The notes: a model not told the origin generated them from the sequence alone. A stretch of DNA of 64,000 nt from Rosettibacter sp964572725 (GCA_964572725.1 CAZNFW010000002.1:1-64000), one strand, 5' to 3'; shown: positions 8,436-17,706, numbered from the stretch's first letter. Translations and numbers: made by a program.

Positions 8436-9416
8436 TTGGAAAGAATATTAATAATTCGTTTAAGTTCGCTTGGAGATGTGATACTCACAACTCCAGTTAT
8501 AAGAGCGTTGAAAAAAAAATATTCAAATCATCATATTGATTTTCTTGTAAGGAGTCAATATTCAGATGTTTTAAAATACAATCCATATCTTGAAAAAATT
8601 TATGAATTTAATACAGAGCATATTGATGAATTGGTACGCGAGCTTAAACAAAACAATTATGATTTTATTCTCGACTTACAGAACAATTTTAGAAGCAGAA
8701 GAATAACATTTCATTTGAAAGCTCCAGTCTACCGCTTCAATAAACTTTCCTTAAAAAAATTTTTGCTCGTTAATTTCAAAATAAATTTATTACAGAAATC
8801 TAAAACAATTGTTGAAAGATATGCAGATTCATTTCCTGACATTCAATTAGATGGTAATGGGCTGGAAATATTTATTCCACAAGAAATAGAAAATAAAATT
8901 TTGGATTTCAAAAATAAACCGGTAATAGGTTTTTGTCCAGGTTCAAAACATTTCACTAAAAGATGGTTGCCTGAATATTTTATTGAGCTCGGGAAAAAAC
9001 TTTCAGATTCAGGTTTTGTTGTGCTGATTTTTGGCGGTAAAGATGATAAAGCAATATGCTCTGAAATAAGTGAACAAATTCCAAACAGCATTAATTTGCA
9101 GAACAATGACGAAATTCTTTTAACTGCCGCTTATATGAAAAAATGCAAATTGATAGTAACAAATGATTCGGGATTAATGCATGCAGCTTCTGCAATGAAT
9201 ACGCCTGTTGTAGTTATATTTGGTTCGAGTGTTAAAGAATTTGGCTTTGTACCGTTTAAAACTAAGAATTTGATACTCGAGAATAAGTCATTAATTTGCA
9301 GACCATGCAGTCATATTGGAAGGGAAAGGTGTCCAGAAAATCATTTTAAATGCATGAAAGATTTGAATCCTGATTTTGTTTATAAAAACATAATAAACTT
9401 TTTGAAAGAATTATGA
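8436..9416 (+). CDS. Glycosyltransferase family 9 (heptosyltransferase-like, LPS core)
   Basis: GT9 enzymes transfer ADP-activated heptose to the lipopolysaccharide inner core. Visible signatures are the N-terminal Rossmann start ERILIIRLSSLGDVILTTP, the C-domain GFCPGSKHFTKRWLPEYF, and the donor-site stretch VTNDSGLMHAASAMNTPVVVIFG near residues 240-265. A Cys-containing C-terminus (ICRPCSHIGRERCP) is common in the family. I chose the TTG at 8436 because GT9 proteins normally begin within a few residues of this first strand; a TTG at 8403 would add 11 residues (337 total), and neither has a good Shine-Dalgarno. It overlaps waaA by 4 bases (ATGA), so the two are translationally coupled. The exact acceptor is unknown. 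Confidence 0.85.
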   Translation: MERILIIRLSSLGDVILTTPVIRALKKKYSNHHIDFLVRSQYSDVLKYNPYLEKIYEFNTEHIDELVRELKQNNYDFILDLQNNFRSRRITFHLKAPVYRFNKLSLKKFLLVNFKINLLQKSKTIVERYADSFPDIQLDGNGLEIFIPQEIENKILDFKNKPVIGFCPGSKHFTKRWLPEYFIELGKKLSDSGFVVLIFGGKDDKAICSEISEQIPNSINLQNNDEILLTAAYMKKCKLIVTNDSGLMHAASAMNTPVVVIFGSSVKEFGFVPFKTKNLILENKSLICRPCSHIGRERCPENHFKCMKDLNPDFVYKNIINFLKEL

Positions 9417-10687
9417 AAATAATCTGGTATTTACTCTACAATATTATTTATTATTCTGTATTGTATACATTAATTTTAATTTCTCCTTTTCTAAATGAGA
9501 AAATCAAAATTAGTATTAAAGACAGGAAAAATCTTTTTGCGAATCTTGAAAGAGACCTTTTAAAAATTGACAGAAAGAAAAAAAGTATCTGGATTCATTC
9601 TTCTTCAATGGGAGAATTTGAACAGGCAAAGCCGATAATTGAAAAAATAAAATCAGAAAAAGATGTTAATATAATTGTTACTTTTTTTTCTCCTTCTGGT
9701 TATCGTAATTCACTTAATTATCCCCATGCAGATATTATTGCTTATATGCCATTTGATATACCAAAACATACAGAAAGATTTCTGGAAATGGTAAATCCGG
9801 TACTTGCAATATTTATGCGGTATGACATATGGCCTAACATGATTTGGAAACTTGAAAAGAAAAAAATACCTTTTTTTATTGTAGATGCTACAATGCGAAA
9901 CAATAATAAACGTTCGCTGCCAATTGTAAAAAATTTTCATAAACATGTTTATTCGTGTGCAGAAAAAATTTTAGCTGTTTCTGAAAATGATGTAAAAAAC
10001 TTTTTGATGTTTGGGATTAATCCAGAAAAAGTAAAAGCAGTAGGCGATACCCGTTTTGACAGGGTATATCAAAAAAGTCTTCAGGCAAAAGAAAAAAAAT
10101 TGTTTCGTGAAGGAATTTTCGAAGGGAAAAAAATATTATTACTGGGAAGCACATGGGAATCTGATGAAGAAGTAATGTTTCCAGCAGTAACAAAATTATT
10201 AAAGTATGATAAAGATGTTCTTGTTATAATTGTTCCACATGAGCCTACACTAATTCATCTTGAAAAAATTGAGAATTATTTTTATGGAAAATATAAGACC
10301 ATTAGATTTTCATTTATGAATAATTATAATAACGAAAGAATAATTATTGTAGATTCAATTGGAATATTGCTTACACTTTATTATTACGCGGATGTTGCTT
10401 ATGTAGGAGGAAGTTTTAAACAAATTCATAATGTTCTTGAACCTGCCGTATATGGGATTGCTGTGATTTATGGCCCAAAGCACGAAAACAGTCAGGAAGC
10501 AATTAATTTAAAAGAAATTGGCGGAGGATTGGTAATTCATAATAAAAAATCTGCATATAAAACTTTGCGCAAACTTTTTACAGATGAATCATACAGAAAA
10601 AAAATTGGTCAAATCTGTGGCGGGTTTGTAAAAGATAACATTGGAGCCACAGAAAGCATTGTAAAAGAAATTTATTCTATTTTATAA
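9413..10687 (+). CDS. waaA: 3-deoxy-D-manno-octulosonic acid (Kdo) transferase
   Basis: Transfers Kdo from CMP-Kdo to lipid A precursor at the cytoplasmic face of the inner membrane. 424 residues, the usual family length. It has an N-terminal membrane anchor (about 3-25), the SMGE motif carrying the catalytic Glu (E68 in IHSSSMGEFEQ), and the C-terminal donor site VGGSF...HNVLEPAVYGIAVIYGP with the ENSQEA segment. It starts inside the stop of the GT9 gene (ATGA overlap), placing Kdo and heptose addition in one operon. The number of Kdo residues added cannot be read from the sequence. Followed by 102 bases containing a promoter for pckA. Confidence 0.93.
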   Translation: MKIIWYLLYNIIYYSVLYTLILISPFLNEKIKISIKDRKNLFANLERDLLKIDRKKKSIWIHSSSMGEFEQAKPIIEKIKSEKDVNIIVTFFSPSGYRNSLNYPHADIIAYMPFDIPKHTERFLEMVNPVLAIFMRYDIWPNMIWKLEKKKIPFFIVDATMRNNNKRSLPIVKNFHKHVYSCAEKILAVSENDVKNFLMFGINPEKVKAVGDTRFDRVYQKSLQAKEKKLFREGIFEGKKILLLGSTWESDEEVMFPAVTKLLKYDKDVLVIIVPHEPTLIHLEKIENYFYGKYKTIRFSFMNNYNNERIIIVDSIGILLTLYYYADVAYVGGSFKQIHNVLEPAVYGIAVIYGPKHENSQEAINLKEIGGGLVIHNKKSAYKTLRKLFTDESYRKKIGQICGGFVKDNIGATESIVKEIYSIL

Positions 10688-10728
10688 TATTTCCGTTATT
10701 GTTTAGGCAATTCTAATATAATACCTAA

Positions 10729-10760
10729 TTTGATTAATATAATTTGATTTTATACCTTTG
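10729..10760 (+). promoter_or_regulatory. Bacteroidota-type promoter upstream of pckA
   Basis: TTTG at 10729-10732, a 20-base spacer, then TACCTTTG at 10753-10760. This is close to the TTTG-N19-TAnnTTTG consensus for the Bacteroidota housekeeping sigma factor. The start codon is 30 bases downstream. It is the best two-box match in the window. Confidence 0.6.
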
Positions 10761-10789
10761 GATTGTAGGATAACAATTTTGGTATATTT

Positions 10790-12388
10790 ATGAAATCAAA
10801 ACTGGAAGTATGGCAGCAGCTTCAAAATCAAGGAATTCATAATATTAATAATCTTTTTTATAATCTTACTACTCCTGCATTGTATGAACAGGCTTGTCGA
10901 AGAAGAGAAGCTATGGTTGCTCAGCATGGTCCGCTTGTAGTAAGAACGGGTCAGCATACTGGGAGAAGTCCAAATGATAAATTTATTGTAAAGGAACCAT
11001 CGAGCGAGAATAATATTTGGTGGGGAAAAATAAATAAACCAATTGAAGAGAAATTTTTTAATATAATTTATAATCATATGCTTTCGTATATGCAAAATAA
11101 AGATTTATATGTGCAGGATTGTTTTGTAGGAGCCGACCCTGAATATCGATTGCCAATTAGAGTAATTACAGAAACAGCGTGGCATAGTTTATTTGCAAGA
11201 AATTTATTTTTAAGAGCAACTCCAGAAGAATTAAAAAATCATGACCCTGAGTTTACAGTTATTAGTCTTCCATACTTTCAGGCAGACCCAGAAAATAATG
11301 GTACAAACTCTGGAGTATTTATCATAATCAATTTTGGGAAAAAACTAATTTTAATAGGCGGAACCAATTATGCTGGAGAAATAAAAAAATCAATTTTCAC
11401 ATTAATGAATTATTTAATGCCATTAAAAGGAATAATGTCAATGCATTGTTCAGCTAATATTGGTGAAAGGGGTGATGTCGCTATAATGTTTGGTTTGTCT
11501 GGGACAGGCAAAACCACTTTATCAGCAGACCCAAAAAGAAAATTAATAGGAGATGATGAACATGGATGGAGTGAAAAAGGAATTTTTAATTATGAAGGTG
11601 GTTGCTATGCGAAAGTAATTCGTCTCTCCAGAGAATCTGAACCATATATATATGAAACAACACGTAAATTTGGTACAATACTCGAAAATGTAGCAATGGA
11701 TGTAACAACAAGAGTACTTGATTTAGATGATGATTCTTTAACTGAAAATACTCGTGCGGCTTATCCAATAGATTTTATTCCAAATATAGAACCATCTGGA
11801 ATGGCTGGTCATCCAAATAATATTATTATGCTTACTGCCGATGCATTTGGAGTTTTACCACCAATAGCAAAATTAACTCCTGAACAGGCAATGTATCACT
11901 TTATCTCAGGTTACACTGCAAAAGTAGCAGGAACAGAAAAAGGAATTACAGAACCAAAAGCTACTTTCAGCACTTGTTTTGGAGCTCCTTTTATGGCATT
12001 GCATCCATCAGTGTATGCAAAATTATTAGGCGAAAAAATTAAAAAGCATAATGTTAAATGCTGGCTTATTAATACAGGATGGACAGGTGGTCCTTTTGGA
12101 GAAGGCCATAGAATGAAAATTGAATTTACTCGAGCAATGCTTAATGCAGCAATCGAAGGAAAACTTGATAATGCAGAAACTTTCGTGGATGAATTCTTTG
12201 GACTTAGAATTCCAAAGAGTATTAATGGAATACCATCTGAAATACTTAATCCTCGAAATACATGGAACGATAAAAACAAATACGATGAAACTGCAAAAAA
12301 ATTAGTTAACATGTTTCATGAAAACTTTAAAAATTTTGAAGATGATGTTGAAGAGAATATCAAGAAATCAGGTCCGAGACAATTTTGA
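10790..12388 (+). CDS. pckA: Phosphoenolpyruvate carboxykinase (ATP)
   Basis: Catalyses oxaloacetate + ATP to phosphoenolpyruvate + CO2 + ADP, the entry to gluconeogenesis. 532 residues, normal length. It shows RTGQHTGRSP (52-61, substrate site), the P-loop GLSGTGKTT (235-243), the metal-binding LIGDDEHGW (252-260) and the downstream ENTRAAYPIDF segment typical of the ATP-dependent class. Lysine and arginine residues in RTGQHTGRSPNDKF and SMHCSANIG also fit. It is monocistronic in appearance: its own promoter is upstream, with a 248-base gap after it. No truncation or frameshift. Confidence 0.97.
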   Translation: MKSKLEVWQQLQNQGIHNINNLFYNLTTPALYEQACRRREAMVAQHGPLVVRTGQHTGRSPNDKFIVKEPSSENNIWWGKINKPIEEKFFNIIYNHMLSYMQNKDLYVQDCFVGADPEYRLPIRVITETAWHSLFARNLFLRATPEELKNHDPEFTVISLPYFQADPENNGTNSGVFIIINFGKKLILIGGTNYAGEIKKSIFTLMNYLMPLKGIMSMHCSANIGERGDVAIMFGLSGTGKTTLSADPKRKLIGDDEHGWSEKGIFNYEGGCYAKVIRLSRESEPYIYETTRKFGTILENVAMDVTTRVLDLDDDSLTENTRAAYPIDFIPNIEPSGMAGHPNNIIMLTADAFGVLPPIAKLTPEQAMYHFISGYTAKVAGTEKGITEPKATFSTCFGAPFMALHPSVYAKLLGEKIKKHNVKCWLINTGWTGGPFGEGHRMKIEFTRAMLNAAIEGKLDNAETFVDEFFGLRIPKSINGIPSEILNPRNTWNDKNKYDETAKKLVNMFHENFKNFEDDVEENIKKSGPRQF

Positions 12389-12472
12389 TAAAATTTTTTT
12401 AATCTGTTCCATTTTCAAAATCTGATAAACTTTTATACATAAAGATTTTTTTTGAATGAAATAAATTTTTTT

Positions 12473-12556
12473 TTAAACATCTTCTTCAATTATAGGCATA
12501 CCACTTTGATTTTGATGATAAACAGATTCAATCAGTTTTATAATAAATTTTGCAAT
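12473..12556 (-). pseudogene. Possible 3' remnant of a Gfo/Idh/MocA-type oxidoreductase gene
   Basis: In the 248-base gap after pckA, the minus strand encodes KLIESVYHQNQSGMPI...EEDV then a stop. This resembles the conserved C-terminus of Gfo/Idh/MocA dehydrogenases (VEAIYxSAxxGxPV). Just upstream the frame is broken: NGVEKDLLNC reads in a neighbouring frame and a TGA closes this one. No start codon or body of the gene exists here. It could also be chance similarity over a short stretch. Confidence 0.3.
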
Positions 12557-12636
12557 TCAACAAATCTTTTTCAACTCCGTTATGTTCGTTTAGAATTTAT
12601 TCATTATTTTTAAGATAAAAATTATGGGGTTATATT

Positions 12637-13983
12637 ATGGAAAGAATTTCCTCTTTCAAAGCTTATGATATCAGGGGAATAGTTCCACAGGAATTAAATG
12701 CTGAATTAGTTTATAAAATAGGAAGAGCTCTTGCTGTTAATCTTAATGCAAAACTTATTGTCATTGGAAGAGATGTAAGAAAGTCATCCTTTGAGTTATC
12801 TCAAGCACTTGCAAGCGGATTGAACGATGCAGGATGTGATGTAATTGATATTGGATTATGTGGGACCGAAATGATTTATTTTGGAACGCCATTCTTAAAT
12901 GCAGACGGCGGAGTAATGATTACAGCAAGTCACAATCCCCCTCAGTATAATGGATTAAAATTTGTTAAACGAGGTTCTGTTCCATTAGGTTATGATTCTG
13001 GTTTGAATGAAATAGAAAAAATGATTTTACAGGATAATCTTGGAAGTATAGCTTCTCAAAAAGGAAAAACTTTCCAGAAAAATATTATGAATGATTTTAT
13101 TGCCAATCTAAATAAATTTTATAATCCACAAAAAATTAAACCATATAAAGTTGTTCTTAATGCAGGTAATGGATGTGTAGGACCTGCATTGAATGAGTTA
13201 GAAAAACTTCTTCCAATCAAAATGGTTAAAGTGTTCTTTGATCCTGACTCAAATTTCCCAAATGGAGTACCAAATCCACTGCTTTCAGAAAATAGAGAAT
13301 CAACAATTAATGCTATAAAAGAACACGGAGCGGATTTGGGAGTGGCGTGGGACGGCGATTACGACCGCTGTTTCTTTTTCGATGAAAAGGGAAACTTTAT
13401 AGAAGGTTATTATATAGTTGGTTTGCTTGCAAAATCAATTTTAAAAACTCACCCAGGAGAAAAAATAGTTTATGACCCGAGATTAACATGGAATACAATC
13501 GATGTTGTTACTAAAGCTGGCGGTATCTCGGTAATTTCTAAAAGTGGACATGCTTTTATAAAACAAAAGATGAGAGAAGTGAATGCAATTTACGGCGGGG
13601 AAATGTCTGCACATCATTACTTTCGTGATAATTCATATTCAGACAGCGGATTAATTCCGTTTTTGCTGATACTTCAACTTTTATCTGAAGAAAATGCTAA
13701 ACTTTCTGAATTAGTTGAAGAAATGATTAAAGCATATCCATGTTCAGGCGAGATAAATTCAACAGTCGAAAATCCAAAGGCAAAAATTCTTGCTGTTAAA
13801 GAAAAATATAGTGATGGAAAGGTTGATGAATTAGATGGAGTTAGTGTTGAATATTCTGACTGGCGTTTTAATTTAAGAATGAGTAATACTGAACCACTTT
13901 TACGTTTGAATGTGGAATCAAGAGGAAACGAAAAATTAATGAAAGAAAAAACAGAAGAGTTATTAAATTTTATTCGCAGTTAA
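12637..13983 (+). CDS. manB: Phosphomannomutase (CpsG/ManB type)
   Basis: Interconverts mannose-6-phosphate and mannose-1-phosphate for GDP-mannose and surface polysaccharide; relatives also act on glucose phosphates. 448 residues. All alpha-D-phosphohexomutase signatures are present: the phosphoserine loop TASHNPPQYNG (about 100-110), the metal loop DGDYDRC (about 239-245), the sugar-binding GGEMSAHHYFRD (about 327-338), and the phosphate-binding RMSNTEPLLRLNVESRG near the C-terminus. The GEMSAHHYFRD and FNLRxSNTEP strings follow E. coli CpsG closely, favouring phosphomannomutase over a broad PMM/PGM. It stands alone, and the 71-residue gene follows 63 bases later. Confidence 0.92.
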   Translation: MERISSFKAYDIRGIVPQELNAELVYKIGRALAVNLNAKLIVIGRDVRKSSFELSQALASGLNDAGCDVIDIGLCGTEMIYFGTPFLNADGGVMITASHNPPQYNGLKFVKRGSVPLGYDSGLNEIEKMILQDNLGSIASQKGKTFQKNIMNDFIANLNKFYNPQKIKPYKVVLNAGNGCVGPALNELEKLLPIKMVKVFFDPDSNFPNGVPNPLLSENRESTINAIKEHGADLGVAWDGDYDRCFFFDEKGNFIEGYYIVGLLAKSILKTHPGEKIVYDPRLTWNTIDVVTKAGGISVISKSGHAFIKQKMREVNAIYGGEMSAHHYFRDNSYSDSGLIPFLLILQLLSEENAKLSELVEEMIKAYPCSGEINSTVENPKAKILAVKEKYSDGKVDELDGVSVEYSDWRFNLRMSNTEPLLRLNVESRGNEKLMKEKTEELLNFIRS

Positions 13984-14046
13984 ATTTTACCAACCAAGCA
14001 TTTATGCATACGTCTAAACAAACGAAATAAAAAAGGAGATAATAAA

Positions 14047-14262
14047 ATGGCAGAACAGGATAAAACTTTTGATGTTGACAAACTTTTGAAAAACAAACTT
14101 AAAAATGTGAGTATTGGTACACTTGAAAATGCAATAGCAAAAGTTGTTAGCGATTTAGTTGGCGAAGATTATAAATGCACAATCAGTGAAGTTAAATATA
14201 CATTGTTCAGCGGAGCAGATTTTCATGTTAAAGTTGAATTGACTTATAATCCAAACGAATAA
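14047..14262 (+). CDS. Small conserved-looking protein, 71 residues, strong ribosome binding site
   Basis: Function not recognised. A textbook Shine-Dalgarno (AAGGAG at 14033-14038) sits 8 bases before the ATG, unusual in this window and a sign of strong translation. The protein has an acidic N-terminus with a Lys-rich helix (VDKLLKNKLKNVSIGTLENAIAKVVSDLVGE) and a beta-like half (YKCTISEVKYTLFSGADFHVKVELTYNP). There is no signal or membrane segment. It ends 2 bases before the convergent aminotransferase gene. It may be co-transcribed with manB, but nothing links their functions. Confidence 0.75.
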   Translation: MAEQDKTFDVDKLLKNKLKNVSIGTLENAIAKVVSDLVGEDYKCTISEVKYTLFSGADFHVKVELTYNPNE

Positions 14263-14264
14263 AA

Positions 14265-15425
14265 TTATAATTGCTCTAACTTTTTAATAATTTCATTGAG
14301 ATTAGCAATAACATAATCAATTTCTTCTTTTGTATTATAAAAATGTGGAGAGAAGCGAATCATTCCTTCACGAACTGCACAATAAATTTTTTGTTTTTCT
14401 AATTCATCAAAAATCTTTTTTGATTTTTCGTGTTTGAATGTAACTATACCCGCTCTGTTTTTAGGGGATTCATTTTTTAAAATAGGGTCTAAACCTGATT
14501 CTAATAATTTTTCTATAAAGTAGTTTGTGTTTTCTATAATGCGATGCTCAATATTTTTCATCCCAAAATCAATAAAAAGATTTAAAACAGCATCAAAAAT
14601 TGCTACCCCAAATGCATTGATAGTTCCAGTTTGAAAACGGGATGCATTCTTTCTTAATTCCAAATTGTAATCGAGTAAATTCCAGGCGTTTTCTACTGAC
14701 ATCCAGCCAACATACTTTTGCTCGATGCATTCTTGAAGTTCTTCTGTAATAAAAATGTAAGATAATCCCTGAGAAGACATTAACCATTTTTGAGTTCCGC
14801 CTGCCATAAAATCAATTTTTGATTTTTGAACATCAATCTGAACAGCTCCCGCTGCCTGAATAGCATCCACACAAAATATTATGTTGTGTTTTTTACACAG
14901 TTCGCCAATTGCATCAATATTTGCCCGGTAACCGGATAAAAATTGCACATAACTGATAGAAATTAACTTTGTCTTTGTTGTAATAGTTTTTTCAATATCT
15001 TCAATATCAACAATTCCATTTCGATTTTTTATGAAATCAATCTCAACACCATGTTTTTTTAGATTCAAGAAAGGATAAACATTGGAAGGAAATTCAATAT
15101 CGTTCAAAATAATTCTATCACCTGTTTGCCAATTCAATCCTTGAGCTAAAATATTTAATCCATTCGAAACATTATCAATCCATGCAATTCTATCTGATGC
15201 TGCGCCTATTAATTTTCCTAGTTTTTCTTTTGCACTTGAATTCCATTTTAGAAAATATTCATAATTTTCAATTCTTTCACCGCTTCTTTGAAGAGCATAT
15301 TCATTAATCCTTTTTAATGCTAATTGGCACCATGGTCCCAGCGATGCATGATTAAAATAAATTTGCTCGGTTTTTAAGTGCGGGAAAAGTTTTCTTACTT
15401 CTTCGATTGTCATAAATTTTTGCAT
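14265..15425 (-). CDS. Class V aminotransferase (cysteine desulfurase / isopenicillin-epimerase-like), PLP enzyme
   Basis: Fold-type I PLP enzyme, 386 residues. Visible are the N-terminal YFNHASLGP substrate loop, the DNVSNGLNILAQGL phosphate-site region, D187 in CVDAIQAAG (pairs with the PLP pyridine nitrogen) and K213 in GGTQKWL (Schiff-base lysine), followed by GLSYIFIT. There is no catalytic Cys loop typical of the NifS/IscS class, so it is more like the isopenicillin-N-epimerase or kynureninase-related branch; the real substrate is unknown. The first Met was used; Met5 (MTIEEVRKLFP) is an equally good start. It is transcribed divergently from the 60-residue gene, with 33 bases between. 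Confidence 0.85.
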   Translation of the reverse strand: MQKFMTIEEVRKLFPHLKTEQIYFNHASLGPWCQLALKRINEYALQRSGERIENYEYFLKWNSSAKEKLGKLIGAASDRIAWIDNVSNGLNILAQGLNWQTGDRIILNDIEFPSNVYPFLNLKKHGVEIDFIKNRNGIVDIEDIEKTITTKTKLISISYVQFLSGYRANIDAIGELCKKHNIIFCVDAIQAAGAVQIDVQKSKIDFMAGGTQKWLMSSQGLSYIFITEELQECIEQKYVGWMSVENAWNLLDYNLELRKNASRFQTGTINAFGVAIFDAVLNLFIDFGMKNIEHRIIENTNYFIEKLLESGLDPILKNESPKNRAGIVTFKHEKSKKIFDELEKQKIYCAVREGMIRFSPHFYNTKEEIDYVIANLNEIIKKLEQL

Positions 15426-15458
15426 ATAAACAATTAATTAAAAAATCCGATAATTATA

Positions 15459-15641
15459 ATGGAAAAGGAGCGTCAGATTAAAATGAACAAGCTTTTAGAA
15501 TTAGCTGCAGCTTTTTATGGAATATTAATCCCGAGAAGATATATAAAACAGTTTTATCGTTTAGTTATTGAATATCTCGACGAAAAATATTCCATAGAAA
15601 CTGCAATTGGTTTAGCACTGCGCAAATTGAAATTAAATTAA
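15459..15641 (+). CDS. Small hypothetical protein, 60 residues
   Basis: No family recognised. It has a hydrophobic, amphipathic middle (LLELAAAFYGILIPRRYIKQFYRLVIEYLDEKY) and a helical C-terminus (SIETAIGLALRKLKLN). AAGGAG at 15464-15469 lies 13 bases before an internal ATG (15483, MNKLLELAAAF), so the true protein may be 52 residues long. It is divergent from the aminotransferase. Its stop overlaps the start of a 32-codon frame (TAATG). Confidence 0.45.
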   Translation: MEKERQIKMNKLLELAAAFYGILIPRRYIKQFYRLVIEYLDEKYSIETAIGLALRKLKLN

Positions 15642-15739
15642 TGATTTATTTAATTCAATTTGCTAACGATAAAATTTATCTGGGTCTAAAAAGTAAATCA
15701 AAATTAGATGCAGATTATAGTGCAAAGAAATTTTTATGA
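15641..15739 (+). CDS. Possible 32-residue protein coupled to the preceding small gene
   Basis: The ATG shares its A with the upstream TAA stop (TAATG), an arrangement used for translational re-initiation. The peptide begins MIYLIQFANDKIYLGLKSK and ends AKKFL. It has no recognised motif. It could be chance, since the region is AT-rich; it is listed because of the exact overlap and the absence of any other gene there. Confidence 0.25.
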   Translation: MIYLIQFANDKIYLGLKSKSKLDADYSAKKFL

Positions 15740-15770
15740 GTTATTTATACTTTTTAGACTTATCACCGAA

Positions 15771-17651
15771 TTATTTTTTCTTGCTGATTATCTCTTCCAT
15801 CATATCCATCACTTCGTTCATTTTTTTCATTGTCAAATCAAATGCCTCTGATGAAAGCGGGTCAATACCTGCTTTTCTTATTAATTCAATTGGATAGTCT
15901 GAACTTCCGCCTTTTAAAATGTTATAAAATTTATCGACTGCGTGTTGACCTTCTTTCAATATCTTTTCTGCAAATGCAGTTGCATAAATCAAAGAAGTTG
16001 AATATTGGTAAACATAATAAGTATAATTTACAAAATGAGGAATGTAAGCCCATTCGTATGCAATATAATCATCAACTATGCAAATACCTTCATCGTGACC
16101 ATAATATTTTTTTACAATGTCATAATAAATTTTACTGAAATCTTCGCCTGTAAGTGGTTCGCCGTTTTCTATTCTTTTATGAATCTCCCATTCGAACTCA
16201 GCAAAAGATGTTTGTCTGAAAATTGTTGTTCGCATTAAATCGAGATACGAACCGAGCAGATATAGTTTTTCTTCATCAGTTTTTACATTATTTACCATGT
16301 AATGATTTAGTAAAGATTCGTTAATTGTAGAAGCAATTTCAGCAACAAAAATTGAATATTGGGAATTGACAAAAGGTTGATGTTTATTTGAAAAGTAGCT
16401 GTGCATTGTATGACCAAGTTCATGTGCTAATGTTGAAACAGATTCATAATCATCTGTCCAATTCATCAGGATGAAAGGATGATAATCATAAGCTGCACCA
16501 GAAGAATAAGCTCCGCTTCTTTTACCCATCGATGGAATATAATCAATCCATCTTTCATCAAAAGCTTTTTTAACTGTATTAACATATTCTTCACCCATCG
16601 GTTTGAAAACTTCGAGTAAAAGTTTTTGTCCCTCTTCAATACTGAATTTGAATTCAACTGACTTTACGAGTGGTGTATAAAGGTCATAATAATGAAGCTG
16701 GTCAACACCGAGCATCTTAGATTTTAGTTTTAAGAACCGATGAAGTGTGGGTAAATTTTTATGAATTTGGTTAATTAAGTTTTCATAAACAGAAACAGGA
16801 ATGTTATTAACATTAAGAGAACTTTCGAGAACAGTTTTATACTTTCTATTTTTTGCAAAGAAATAATCTGCACGCAGCTTTCCGGCAAGATTAGCTCCAA
16901 TAGTATTTTGAAATCTTTTATAATTTTCAAAAGTAGATTTCATAACAAGTTCTCTGTCGGCACGATTTGGAACAGTTCTATATTTAGTGTAAGCAGCGGA
17001 TGTAAGTTCAATTTCTTCGCCGGTATACAATTTTACTTTTGGATTAGGTTTTTCTGCATTATCAAAAATGCTATAAACTTCTGATGGAGTTGATGTAATT
17101 AATCCTGCACTTGCAAGTATTTCTTCTTCTCTTTCACTTAATGTATGTTCTTTCAATCTCAAAATATCATTTACAAAAAATTTGAATTCCTCTAACTCTT
17201 TTTTCTCTTCAAAGAATTTTTTAATTGTTTCTGGATTTATCTTTAAGATTTCAGGATTAATAAACGAAGAAGCTTCATTAAGTTTTGTTCCGATATTTGT
17301 TGCTAATTGATTTAATGATTGATTAGCACTTATTCGTAAATCTTCATCTGCAAGTCTGAATGCATAATCAGAAAGCTTATAATATTTTTTCATTGTATCA
17401 AAATATAGTCTTAATGCGTTCAAAAAAGTTTCTGAACTTTCACTCAATCTATTTTTGAAAGATTTTAGTTTTTCAATTTGTTCTTCAATTTCATTTTTAT
17501 CTTTGTACCATTCATCAAGATTTTTGTAAAGTATAGAATTATCCCACTTGTATTTATCGGGCACTTCATTTCTTTCTTTCGTTTGTGTGAATATTTGTTC
17601 CTGCATAGTTAACACCATAATTATTACTGTGAAAAGTATTTTAGTTTTCAT
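15771..17651 (-). CDS. pepF: Secreted oligoendopeptidase F family metallopeptidase (M3B)
   Basis: Zinc endopeptidase that cleaves short peptides. 626 residues, slightly longer than the usual ~600 because of an N-terminal signal peptide (1-22, ending ...QIFTQ), so it is probably periplasmic. The zinc motif is H410-E-L-G-H414 in LAHELGHTMHSYFS, and the downstream AEIASTINE (near 435-443) supplies the third ligand. The N-terminal helical PepF domain (about 100-230) and the FxxDWWWDD-like region near YDYHPFILMNW fit the family. It lies upstream on the same strand of nothing obvious; the OPT transporter behind it could import the released peptides. The two are separated by a 315-base repeat-filled gap. 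Confidence 0.93.
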   Translation of the reverse strand: MKTKILFTVIIMVLTMQEQIFTQTKERNEVPDKYKWDNSILYKNLDEWYKDKNEIEEQIEKLKSFKNRLSESSETFLNALRLYFDTMKKYYKLSDYAFRLADEDLRISANQSLNQLATNIGTKLNEASSFINPEILKINPETIKKFFEEKKELEEFKFFVNDILRLKEHTLSEREEEILASAGLITSTPSEVYSIFDNAEKPNPKVKLYTGEEIELTSAAYTKYRTVPNRADRELVMKSTFENYKRFQNTIGANLAGKLRADYFFAKNRKYKTVLESSLNVNNIPVSVYENLINQIHKNLPTLHRFLKLKSKMLGVDQLHYYDLYTPLVKSVEFKFSIEEGQKLLLEVFKPMGEEYVNTVKKAFDERWIDYIPSMGKRSGAYSSGAAYDYHPFILMNWTDDYESVSTLAHELGHTMHSYFSNKHQPFVNSQYSIFVAEIASTINESLLNHYMVNNVKTDEEKLYLLGSYLDLMRTTIFRQTSFAEFEWEIHKRIENGEPLTGEDFSKIYYDIVKKYYGHDEGICIVDDYIAYEWAYIPHFVNYTYYVYQYSTSLIYATAFAEKILKEGQHAVDKFYNILKGGSSDYPIELIRKAGIDPLSSEAFDLTMKKMNEVMDMMEEIISKKK

Positions 17652-17706
17652 TTTTATATTCCTTAAATATCGTATTTAATTTTCAATGAATCATGTTACA
17701 ATTTTT

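Noticed and set aside
11911..12312. 133-residue open frame antisense to pckA
   Set aside because: Lies wholly inside pckA, whose motifs are all intact; no recognisable protein.
15830..16238. Open frames of 102 and 77 residues antisense to oligoendopeptidase F
   Set aside because: Inside a complete metallopeptidase gene; low-complexity Asn/Phe/Ile composition of antisense AT-rich DNA.
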